A program made the translations under genes and the position numbers. From Thiohalocapsa sp963698775 (GTDB lineage Bacteria > Pseudomonadota > Gammaproteobacteria > Chromatiales > Chromatiaceae), in NCBI GenBank assembly GCA_963698775.1, contig CAVOSE010000027.1, positions 15,787 to 79,786 on the forward strand: a stretch of DNA of 64,000 nucleotides, given 5' to 3'. The notes beneath the pieces are model-generated. The model ran no database searches and was not told where the DNA came from. It saw nothing but the letters and a program-made list of their open reading frames with translations. Within the stretch, counting starts at the first letter, position 1; each line of letters starts with the position of its first letter. Of this stretch, positions 17,945 through 25,330 are shown in pieces.

Positions 17945-18749
17945 GTTCGAGTACGGCGACGAGGTGCGCGTCATCCGCAACGTGCGCAACGACGGCACCT
18001 ATCCGGGCAAGGACACCGGCAACCTCTTGGTGCGCCGGGGCAGCACCGGCTACGTGCGTGACGTCGGCACCTTTTTGCAGGACCAGATCATCTACTCGGT
18101 ACATTTTCTACACGATGACCGCGTGGTGGGCTGCCGCGAAGAAGAACTGCAGGCGGCCGACGAGCCCTGGACACCGAGCCGGTTCGAGTTTCGCGACAAG
18201 GTCGCCGCGCGACTCACGCTGACCGCCGGCGGTCGCGTGCTGGTGGAACAGGGCGAGGTCGGCGAGATCGTCAAGGTGCTGCGTGGAGCGGCGACGCGAC
18301 AGGGCGTCGGCGATGTCGCCTATCACGTCCATTTTTCGGGTCGCAATACGCTACAGGTGCCCGAGTCGGCACTCGAGCCGGTGCTCGATCAGACACCGGC
18401 GGGCGCCGAAGGATCGGCACAGGCATCGCCACCGGCCGACTCCGCGAACACCTCGCTTGCCGGGCAAACAGCAGCGCCCGACAGGGACGTCGCTCCCGCC
18501 AACAGCCAGCCAGGTAGACACACCATGACCGAGCACCATTCCGACACCCTCGCGACGGACCCGGAACGGCTCACGAACAGCATCGCCGGAGTATCGCTAC
18601 CACTTGCTGCGTGCCGCGACCGAGCGCTTCCAGCGCAATATCGCTGCATTGGACGACGCGCAGCGTACCGAGGCCGAGGGACAGGCGCGGCAGACCTTCG
18701 AACTGGAAGAGCTGGTGCTGGCCTGCGACGAGGCACGGCGATGTGCTGA
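17934..18749 (+). CDS. nifZ: NifZ, reading on into nifM without its own stop
   Basis: NifZ helps mature the second P-cluster of the MoFe protein. Two SH3-like NifZ modules are visible: RFEYGDEVRVIRNVRNDGTY...YSVHFLHDDRVVG (residues 3-65) and FEFRDKVAARLTL...YHVHFSGRNTLQVPE (residues 83-143). A low-complexity Ala/Ser/Pro tail follows. In this frame there is no stop before the nifM start codon at 18525, and the frame continues through the first part of nifM to 18749. The authentic NifZ probably ends near 18515. A TAG exists there in another frame, so one more indel, or a real NifZ-NifM read-through, must be considered. Confidence 0.82.
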   Translation: MRPRFEYGDEVRVIRNVRNDGTYPGKDTGNLLVRRGSTGYVRDVGTFLQDQIIYSVHFLHDDRVVGCREEELQAADEPWTPSRFEFRDKVAARLTLTAGGRVLVEQGEVGEIVKVLRGAATRQGVGDVAYHVHFSGRNTLQVPESALEPVLDQTPAGAEGSAQASPPADSANTSLAGQTAAPDRDVAPANSQPGRHTMTEHHSDTLATDPERLTNSIAGVSLPLAACRDRALPAQYRCIGRRAAYRGRGTGAADLRTGRAGAGLRRGTAMC

Positions 18750-19450
18750 TCCCCGAGGAGCAGGTGCAACAGGCGTTGCAGGAGGTCGCGGGACGCTATC
18801 AAGACAGCGACGAATTCGACGCCGATCTCGCCCGCAACGGCCTCGATCCCGCGGGGCTGCGCCGCGCCCTGCGTCGCGAACTGATCTTCGACGCCGTCAT
18901 GCAGCGCGTCGCCGCCGACCATGTCCCCATCGCCGAAACCGACGAACGGCTGTTCTACGAGCTGCACCGAGAGCGCTTCGAGGCACCGGAGCAACGCACG
19001 GCGCGCCACATCCTGATTACCGTCAACGACGACTACAACGAAAACACCCGTGACGCCGCGCGCGCGCGACTCGAAGCCATCGCCGACAAACTCCGCACCG
19101 GTAACGACGGCAGCGGCGATGCCGTGCAACGCTTTGCCCGTCAGGCCCGGCGTCATTCGGAATGTCCCAGCGCGTTGGAAGACGGCAAGCTCGGCACCCT
19201 CATCCGCGGTCGCCTCTACCCCGCCGTCGACGCGGCGCTTTTCGATCTCGAAGAAGGCGCCGTCAGCGCCATCGTCGAGTCGCCAGTCGGCTTCCATCTG
19301 GTGCTCTGCGAACGCATCCAACCCGGCCACGCCCTCGCCTTCAACCAAGTCCGCGAGCGCATCCACTCCGCGCTGGAGCAACGCCGCCGGCGCGACGCGC
19401 AGCGGACATGGCTCGCCCAACTGCGCGAACGGCGCTCCGCCGCGGCCTGA
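18525..19450 (+). pseudogene. nifM: NifM peptidyl-prolyl isomerase, with two frameshifts
   Basis: NifM is a PpiC-type prolyl isomerase needed to mature the nitrogenase Fe protein. Family-like sequence is split over three frames: MTEHHSDTLATDPERLTNSIA from 18525, then EYRYHLLRAATERFQRNIAA from 18589, then GDVLIPEEQVQQALQEVAG from 18737. The last frame runs intact through the parvulin domain (ARHILITVNDDYNENTRD, HSECPSALEDGKLG, SPVGFHLVLCE) to the stop at 19450. Removing one base near 18588 and one near 18736 restores a 307-residue protein, close to the 292 of Azotobacter NifM. It is either a recent pseudogene or a sequence with errors. Confidence 0.82.
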
Positions 19451-19453
19451 GAT

Positions 19454-19751
19454 TTGACGGCAAAGCAAGATGGTGACGGGCGCCAATCCCAAAGCTGGTC
19501 TCGGATAGCATCACCGTGGTTGCGGATTGGGTGTGCAACATTCTTCCCCCGCAACCGAGAACAAAGAGCGAAAGGCCAAATAATAGCTAAGTTTTCGACA
19601 GGATCAGCGCCGGCAGCGCTCCCACGCAAGAGCAGGAGGAAATCACGAACCTTGACAGCCGGCCCCTAGATAACGCAACTTCCATAGCCACGTCGCCGCC
19701 GTTAAACAATTGGATCTCGGGCCCTAGGATTCCACGCCACAGACTCCGGAC
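19454..19751. other. Intergenic region after nifM
   Basis: About 300 bases with no supported gene. An AGGAGGAAATCACG stretch at about 19631 looks like a ribosome site but is not followed by a usable start. A TTGACA occurs at about 19650 without a matching -10 at normal spacing. Confidence 0.4.
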
Positions 19752-20075
19752 ATGAAACGACTTGACCTAGAAACGATCCTTCGCGAGCTGTCCGACGCGC
19801 TGCGGAACCGCTACCGGGAGCGTTTCGTCGGACTCTGGCTCTATGGCTCCCAAGCGCGTGGAGATTCAGGACCGGAATCCGACATCGACCTGCTCGTGAT
19901 CCTCACCCGGTCGGAGCGCCCAGCGCTGGAAGTTGATCGCTACGCCGACATCCTGGCAGACTTCAACCTGCGCTACGGTGTACTACTATCGGTCCTCCCA
20001 GTGGAACAGTCCGAGTTGCATGCGGCCAGCGGTCCGTTTTGGCGAAATGTGCGAGCAGAGGGAATGGCGGCGTGA
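19752..20075 (+). CDS. MNT-type nucleotidyltransferase, antitoxin-like
   Basis: The 107-residue protein has the minimal nucleotidyltransferase motif GSQARGDSGPESDIDLLV, that is GSxARG followed by DxD. Such MNT proteins pair with HEPN RNases; in characterised pairs the MNT member AMPylates and silences the HEPN toxin. The stop codon overlaps the GTG start of the HEPN gene (GTGA at 20072-20075). This is the classic two-gene arrangement. Confidence 0.85.
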   Translation: MKRLDLETILRELSDALRNRYRERFVGLWLYGSQARGDSGPESDIDLLVILTRSERPALEVDRYADILADFNLRYGVLLSVLPVEQSELHAASGPFWRNVRAEGMAA

Positions 20076-20488
20076 ATGACCGGTCGAAACTGCTCCAGAA
20101 GGCCGATCGCTACCCCGATTCCGCCGAGATGCTAGCCACGGCCGGAGACTACGACTCCGCGGTGTCGCGGGCCTACTATGCGGCGTTCTTTCTGGCCGAG
20201 CTTCTCCTGGATTCCCTCGGCCAGTCCTATTCCAGCCACCGGGCACTAATCTCAGCCTACGGTCAGCAATTCGCCAAGACAGGCCGCCTGGACCCACGCT
20301 TCCACCGCATGCTGATCGCCGCCTTCGCGAAGCGCCAGGAGGTTGACTACTTGCCCGAATCGGGCCTGATTGCCGCTGACGTTTCGGCCCTTGTAATCGA
20401 GGTCAAACAATTCCGCGCGGTTGCTGTGGATTGGCTCCGGGAGCAGGCGCCGGGAATCGATCCGCCTGCCAACGTTCCATCGATCTGA
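20072..20488 (+). CDS. HEPN domain protein, toxin-like partner of the MNT gene
   Basis: The 138-residue helical protein contains the HEPN core SAVSRAYYAAFFLAELLLDSL followed by GQSYSSHRALISAYGQQF, matching UPF0332/HEPN proteins. The GTG at 20072 is chosen because it overlaps the stop of the MNT gene and follows a GAGG ribosome site. Upstream in-frame residues (MAKCASRGN) lie within the MNT gene. The strict R-x4-6-H RNase motif is not clear, so toxicity is uncertain. Its end abuts a transposase remnant. Confidence 0.82.
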   Translation: MNDRSKLLQKADRYPDSAEMLATAGDYDSAVSRAYYAAFFLAELLLDSLGQSYSSHRALISAYGQQFAKTGRLDPRFHRMLIAAFAKRQEVDYLPESGLIAADVSALVIEVKQFRAVAVDWLREQAPGIDPPANVPSI

Positions 20489-20707
20489 ACCCAATCCGGG
20501 CGCGCAGGGTGGAAGCCCTGGGCGATTATCCCTGGTCGAGCTATCGCTGCAACGCGTTGGGCTCCGCCGACTCGGTCATCGCCCCGCACTGCCTCTATTT
20601 CGCCCTCGCCGAGGGCGCGGAAGCGCGCCGTGATCGCTACCGGAGTCTGTTCGCCGACGAGATCTCGGAGGCCGACCTGACAACCATCCGAGATTCGGGC
20701 AGGGCTT
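20479..20707 (+). pseudogene. C-terminal remnant of a REP-associated (Y1) transposase
   Basis: The frame IDLNPIRARRVEALGDYPWS-SYRCNALG, then CLYFALAEGAEARRDRYRSLF, matches the C-terminal half of RAYT/TnpA_REP transposases (ERNPVRAGLV...DYPWSSYRANALG pattern). The N-terminal half with the HUH and catalytic Tyr is missing. The fragment joins the end of the HEPN gene directly and loses similarity after about 20707. N-terminal fragments of a related transposase occur at 37370-37478 and 38143-38253. Confidence 0.8.
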
Positions 20708-20749
20708 TGAAAAAGAAGTCTGCGGCTTGGCCAATGCCCAAATGCCCTA

Positions 20750-21130
20750 CTACTTCGCGATGCTCACGGCGACATTGGGGCTACCAGGATTCACATCCAC
20801 GGTCCGAGTGCTCGGAATGACGATCAGATCCATGTCTTCCATCGGGATCGCACCGAGCAGAATTTGGTCTCCGAGAACAAGCGCCCCGACAAAGCCGACA
20901 CGGTTTTTGAATCTCACTTCAATAGGGCCGACGTAGGGTGCGAGGCGGCGACTGCCGTCCGCTATCGTCACTTCTTTTTTATCGATCTCTTCCAACTCAA
21001 GCTGGATCTTGATGTGCTCTGGTATGCAAAGATGCAGTGCGCCGGTATCGGCAAGCGCTTCCGCCTCTAACTGCTGCAGATCCGGCTTGCGTGGATTTCG
21101 CAGGATCAATTTTGCTGTAACAAGACCCAT
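20750..21130 (-). CDS. Clan AA retroviral-type aspartic protease
   Basis: The 126-residue product begins MGLVTAKLILRNPRKPDL and has the aspartyl protease motif EALADTGALHLCIPE (D-T-G in the ADTGA form), followed by a flap-like strand and an ILLGAIPMEDMDLIV segment resembling the hydrophobic-hydrophobic-Gly motif. This matches small bacterial single-domain clan AA proteases. An AAAGGTG ribosome site supports the start at 21130 rather than the upstream ATGs at 21178 and 21187. The biological role is unknown. Confidence 0.78.
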   Translation of the reverse strand: MGLVTAKLILRNPRKPDLQQLEAEALADTGALHLCIPEHIKIQLELEEIDKKEVTIADGSRRLAPYVGPIEVRFKNRVGFVGALVLGDQILLGAIPMEDMDLIVIPSTRTVDVNPGSPNVAVSIAK

Positions 21131-21196
21131 CGACACGGCACCTTTTGGTCGAGAATTTTTGCGAGTTCCAGAAGACATGATGATCAAGGCCGGCGC

Positions 21197-22507
21197 TCAC
21201 AACCGCGCCTTGTTCTTATCCCGCACCCGCACATGCAGCTCTTCCATCAGCGCGATAAACGAGGCGTCTTTGTCCCGGAACCGCGGATAGTCGCCGCCCT
21301 TGCGGATCAGGATCGCGGGAACCTCTGCCGGACGCAAGGTTGGGATGTCGCGCGGCAGGCGCTTGGCACCGTGCCAGAAGGTCTGGTAGTCCGGCGCTGC
21401 CGGCGCTGGCTCGGGACGGGTGAAGAATGCGTCCGCGACGGCCAGCTCCGGGGCGCCGGTGTCGGTGAGGCCGTGCAGGGCATGACCGAGCGGGGTCTTG
21501 GCCAGGGCGGTGCGCAGTTGCTCGTGGCTCAGGCCGCGTAGCTCGATCAGATCGCGGAAGCGGTCGTTGTCGAGCCGCGTCAGCCAGGACTCGTCGCTGC
21601 CGACGATCGTGCTGGCCAGGGCCTTCTTGTCTTGGATCATGGCGTCGATGCGCTCCTCCAGGGTGCCGATGGTGACAAACTTGTGCACGAACACGGTCTT
21701 CTGCTGGCCGATGCGATAGGCGCGGTCGCTGGCCTGGTCCTCGACGGCGGGGTTCCACCAGCGGTCGAAGTGGAATACGTGGTTGGCCTTGGTCAGGGTG
21801 ATACCGACGCCGCCGGCCTTCAACGACAGCACGAACACCGACGGCTCGCCGTCCGGGTCCTGGAAGGCGTCGATCATCTGCTCGCGCCGGCTACGGGAGG
21901 TACCGCCGTGCAGATAAAAGGTGCGGTAACCGCTGTCGCGGCGCAGCGATTGTTCGAGCTGCTGCTCGACGTCGCGCACCACCGATTCGTACAGCGCCGC
22001 CTGTGCGCGAAACGCCTTTGCGTCCTGCTCACGTCCGGCCCCATGATGAATCCAGGTGCTTAAACCCGGGGCGAAGCGGGCGACCTCCTTTTGCCAGTTG
22101 CCGATGACCGAGGTGGGCGCGACCAACAGCGTCGGAGCGACAGGCTGTGGCTCGCTGGTGCTCGGTTCGCCAGTGTCCGGTTCGCTGTTCGCCGATTCGA
22201 CTGGTTTCGGTCCCACCGGCTTCGGTCCCACCGGCTTCGGTCCCCCTGGCTTCGGTCCCCCTGGCTTCGGTCCAGAGCGCTCCTGCACCAACCGCGCGAT
22301 GACCTGCATGGTCTCGCCCAGCCCCATGTCGTCGGCCAGACACCCGTTCAGGCCCAGACCTTCCAGGAAGCCGAGCCAGGCCAGGCCGCGCTTTTGATAA
22401 TCGCGCAGCTCGGCACGCAGCGCCGCCCCACAGGCGGCGGGCATGCGCTCTGCGGCAGCCGCGATCAGTGCGTCACCCTCCGTCGCCCACTGCCAGACGC
22501 CATACAA
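21197..22507 (-). pseudogene. SNF2-family helicase, internally deleted and N-truncated
   Basis: The frame has SNF2 motif I as ADDMGLGETMQVIARL, where the Walker A lysine is replaced by glutamate. Motif Ia-like APTSVIGNWQKEV follows. The sequence then jumps from HHGAGREQDAKAF straight to AALYESVVRDVEQQLE in the second RecA lobe, so the DEAH box and motif III are missing. The helicase C domain is complete (SLKAGGVGITLTKANHVFHF, DRAYRIGQQKTVFVHKF), as is the C-terminal tail. The frame opens with a TTG beside an antitoxin remnant. It should be inactive as an ATPase. Confidence 0.82.
22203..22277. repeat. Five tandem 15-bp units inside the helicase remnant
   Basis: Five head-to-tail copies of a GGCTTCGGTCCCACC-like unit encode the minus-strand pentapeptide repeat GPKPG/GPKPV. 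Three copies are of one type and two of another, indicating expansion by slippage within a gene that is already broken. Confidence 0.85.
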
Positions 22508-22510
22508 AAC

Positions 22511-22579
22511 TCACCGCGGACGGCTCTTTGGAATAAGCACGCCTTGCGAATTACCCATCTTGCGAATCGCGACTTCCAT
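22511..22579 (-). pseudogene. Truncated MazE/AbrB-type antitoxin start
   Basis: A strong ribosome site (GAGGAGA, 6 bases away) precedes ATG, then MEVAIRKMGNSQGVLIPK before the frame is cut by a stop. This is the typical first strand-loop-strand of SpoVT/AbrB-fold MazE-like antitoxins. The rest of the antitoxin and any toxin are absent. The break lies at the junction with the SNF2 remnant, so this marks a deletion endpoint. Confidence 0.75.
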
Positions 22580-22637
22580 CTTGGTCTCCTCGACAGCGAT
22601 GAATCGAACGCAAAAGGTTAGCACGGCGTGCAGGCAT

Positions 22638-23858
22638 TCAAATCTGCCCCACTGGCGGCGCATCGGGCGACCGCTTGGAGCCACGATCCACCAACGCCGA
22701 GACCACCAGGTCGCCCCAGACGTTGAGCGCGGTAATCGGATAGTCGAAGAATCGATCCACCACCAGATACAGCGCTAGATAGGTCTGCGGCAGGCCGAGC
22801 AGATCGAGCATGAAGGCCATCATCGCGATGCCGCCGCCGGGGATGCCGGCGGTGCCGGCGCTCGACGCCATGGTCAGCAGCACGATCATCAGCGCCTGCG
22901 CCAACGACACCTCGGCGCCGGCCAGCTGCGCCATGAAGATCAGCAGGATCGATTGGTACAGCGCCGAGCCGTCCATGTTAAGCGTCGCGCCCAACGGCAG
23001 CGTGAAGCTGGTAGTGCGGGGACTAAGACCGGCGTTTTGCTCCAACACCTGCTTGGAGATCGGATAGGTGGCGGAGCTGGACGCGGTGGCCAGCGCCGTA
23101 GCGAGCGCGGCACGCACCTGAACAAAGAAACGCAATGGTGCACGCCGGCCGACCACGGACAGCAGCAAGGGCAGAAACACCGCCGCATGCAGCACCGCCG
23201 CCGCCAGCACCGCCCAGACGAAAGGCCGCAGCGCGAACACCCCGTCCCAGTCCATGCCCGCGAGGCTGGCATAGACCAACGCGGCGATGCCGACCGGCGC
23301 CAGCTGCAACAGCGCCGAGAGCATGCGCATCAGCAACGCATTGGCCGCGTCGGCGCCATCCGCGAGCCACTGCCGGCGCGGGGACTCTAGCCCGCGGGCG
23401 GCCAGCGCCGCGAAGATGGCGATGACGACGATGTGCAGGATGTTGCCGTCCGCCAGCGATGCGAACAGGTTGGACGGCACAAGGTTGGCGATCAGCCGAT
23501 CGACGCTGAAACCGGTGCCGAAGGCGTTGCCGTCGGCGGCCATCGGTGCCAGATCCAGCAGCCCCGGCGCAATGCCCCGCGACAGCGCATACCCCAGCAA
23601 CGTGCCGACCGTCGCGGCAAAGGCCGAGGTCAGCAGATAAAACCCCAGCGTGCGCCCCCCAAGCCGGCGCAGATCGACGCCGGTGGCCAGCGCCGCATAG
23701 ATCGAGACCAGGATCAGCGGCAGGATCAACACCTTCAACAGCGACAGGAAGATGTCGCCGAGCCAGCCCACCCAGACCGCTCCGGACGGAAACAGCAGCG
23801 CCAGCAATACCCCGAGGAACAGGCCGGCGGGGGTCGAGTACAGCGTTCTCAGCGCCAT
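22638..23858 (-). CDS. Dicarboxylate/amino acid:cation symporter (DAACS family)
   Basis: The 406-residue protein has about eight membrane helices and the family signatures: the serine-rich SSSATYPIS, the NMDG motif in LPLGATLNMDGSALYQS, and the second re-entrant loop SAGTAGIPGGGIAMMAF. It probably takes up C4-dicarboxylates or glutamate with Na+ or H+. A TTG-initiated longer form begins at 23888, but the ATG at 23858 follows a GGAG site and fits better. It is flanked by a truncated antitoxin downstream and a hexanucleotide repeat upstream. Confidence 0.88.
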   Translation of the reverse strand: MALRTLYSTPAGLFLGVLLALLFPSGAVWVGWLGDIFLSLLKVLILPLILVSIYAALATGVDLRRLGGRTLGFYLLTSAFAATVGTLLGYALSRGIAPGLLDLAPMAADGNAFGTGFSVDRLIANLVPSNLFASLADGNILHIVVIAIFAALAARGLESPRRQWLADGADAANALLMRMLSALLQLAPVGIAALVYASLAGMDWDGVFALRPFVWAVLAAAVLHAAVFLPLLLSVVGRRAPLRFFVQVRAALATALATASSSATYPISKQVLEQNAGLSPRTTSFTLPLGATLNMDGSALYQSILLIFMAQLAGAEVSLAQALMIVLLTMASSAGTAGIPGGGIAMMAFMLDLLGLPQTYLALYLVVDRFFDYPITALNVWGDLVVSALVDRGSKRSPDAPPVGQI

Positions 23859-23954
23859 CGCCAATCGCTCCAAATCAAGGTTCAGCAATCACTCGAACAA
23901 GTCGACCGATTCGCTGGCAGGCCGCGCAACGACGAAACACAGCGAAGGCGCGAA

Positions 23955-24167
23955 GCGAGGCTTCGCCTCAGACCGACTAATCGTGATCATCGGTATCGGC
24001 ATCGCCATCGCTATCGGTATCGAAATCGTGGCGAGTGACCCGATTCCGACCGCGATCCCGACCCCGATTTCGATTTCGATCTAATTTCGATTTCGAGGAG
24101 CCGCACCAGTCCGATGCCGCATCGAAACCTGACTCATCTGAGGACATTCGGCGCCCCCAAGCAATCT
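23955..24167 (+). repeat. Hexanucleotide-core interspersed repeat, copy 1 (degenerate)
   Basis: The left flank GCGAGGCTTCGCCTCAGACC and the right flank ending ACATTCGGCGCCCCCAAGC are shared with copies at 30925-31160 and 49668-49907. The centre is a decayed tract of GGTATC/GGCATC/GAAATC-type hexamers followed by GATCCC-type and GATTTC-type hexamers. It has fewer perfect units than the other copies. It encodes only low-complexity frames. Confidence 0.8.
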
Positions 24168-24180
24168 CGTCCTCCGCCCC

Positions 24181-24302
24181 CAATGCCGTTAAGTTAAGCC
24201 GTGGGAGCGGCTTCCAGCCGCGACTGTCGTCGCACGAGCCGAGTCGCGGCTGGAAGCCGCTCCCACAAAGCGTGCCCATCGCTCGCTACCTTAATGGCAT
24301 TG
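24181..24302 (-). repeat. MITE-like palindromic element, copy 2
   Basis: This is the reverse complement of the 151-272 element with a few substitutions, and is also exactly 122 bp. It starts CAATGCCGTTAAG and ends TTAATGGCATTG. It lies 13 bases after the first repeat copy and 23 bases before the stop codon of the minus-strand lipoprotein gene, so it sits at that gene's 3' end and may act as a transcription end. Confidence 0.8.
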
Positions 24303-24325
24303 CCTTCGCCCCCCACCATTAATCA

Positions 24326-25330
24326 TCAACCGCCAAGGAAAGGCGAAGCCGCGGCCCGCCGCAGCGGCTTGATCCCCAGGCTGCCCATCAGCCGATCAAG
24401 CATGGCCTGCTGCGCCTGCCGACGACCATATTCCGCCTCGATGTTGTAGTAGTCGCCAAGCCGATGGCGGACGATGTAGTCCGACAGCGAGCAGTCGAAG
24501 TTGCGATCGTCCACCTGTTTGTAAACCACATTGAGCCCGGCCGCGTTCAGGTCCGAGATGCGCTCCCTTGCGGGCGGGTCCGCGGACAGCGGTCGCGAGC
24601 CGGCCAGGAAGACGAGATTGTCCTCGTCGCGCAACTCGCCCTCGGCGCGCGCGCTCGGGAAGCCGCGCAATGCGGCGGTCTGTCGATACAGCGAGATGGT
24701 GCCGCTGCCACCGTTGCCCTGCCAACCGTTGTGATTGTTGTGCAGGGCCAGGTAGGGACCGCGGCGGCCCTGATAATGATCCAACACCGCCGCCGTATAG
24801 CCGGGCGATGGAAGGCGCTGATCGCGGCACAGCCGCGACTCCGACGGGCTGCTGCTGAAGTTGCGGTTCGGATCCTGACCCTGAAAGTAGCGCTGGCCGC
24901 CGCTGTCCACCGCCAACAGCCCGCCGCCATAGGTGATGACCCCGTGCACCGCGACATCGAAGGCGGTGTCCTCATTGTCGTGGGGCAGCACCCAAAAGGG
25001 TCCGTCCGGCGCCTTGCGGTGTTCCAGGATGTGAAAGACCCAGCGATACGGCCCCTCGCGGACCTCTTGGCGTCGGTAGCACAACGGGGCGCCGCGGATC
25101 ATCGCCAAGTTACGCCGAATGTCACGCGAGTCGGCGCTGGCGGGGTCCATGCAATCGCTGATGGTCATGCTTGAGCCGGAGGGCCCGTCGCTGCCGGCAC
25201 AACCCCCGAGCGCCGCCGCAATGAGCAACGAGAAGGCCGCGGCGACGAAAACCTTGGGCCCCGCCGCGCCTCTCTGGCGGGACAGGGCGAATGAATTCGC
25301 CCCTACCTTTGCGCTGGGCAGGGCCTTCAT
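24326..25330 (-). CDS. Lipoprotein of unknown function, coupled to a MurE-like gene
   Basis: The 334-residue protein has a leader ending LLIAAALGGCAGS, a good lipobox with lipidated Cys. The mature part contains histidine-rich motifs (WVLPHDNEDTAFDVAVHG and LALHNNHNGWQGNG) that could bind metal. I do not recognise the family, but the pattern suggests a hydrolase acting in the periplasm. Its ATG at 25330 overlaps the stop of the MurE-like gene (ATGA), so translation is coupled and a wall-related role is plausible. The leader is unusually long because it contains a palindromic repeat at 25285-25302. Confidence 0.72.
   Translation of the reverse strand: MKALPSAKVGANSFALSRQRGAAGPKVFVAAAFSLLIAAALGGCAGSDGPSGSSMTISDCMDPASADSRDIRRNLAMIRGAPLCYRRQEVREGPYRWVFHILEHRKAPDGPFWVLPHDNEDTAFDVAVHGVITYGGGLLAVDSGGQRYFQGQDPNRNFSSSPSESRLCRDQRLPSPGYTAAVLDHYQGRRGPYLALHNNHNGWQGNGGSGTISLYRQTAALRGFPSARAEGELRDEDNLVFLAGSRPLSADPPARERISDLNAAGLNVVYKQVDDRNFDCSLSDYIVRHRLGDYYNIEAEYGRRQAQQAMLDRLMGSLGIKPLRRAAASPFLGG
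25285..25302. repeat. Short palindromic repeat GGGCGAAT...ATTCGCCC inside a leader
   Basis: GGGCGAATGAATTCGCCC forms a near-perfect hairpin. The same unit occurs at 46071-46088 (GGGCGAATAAATTCGCCC), and both are flanked by CC(C)T(T)AC. Here it is translated as part of the lipoprotein leader (minus strand VGANSFALSR). Confidence 0.6.
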
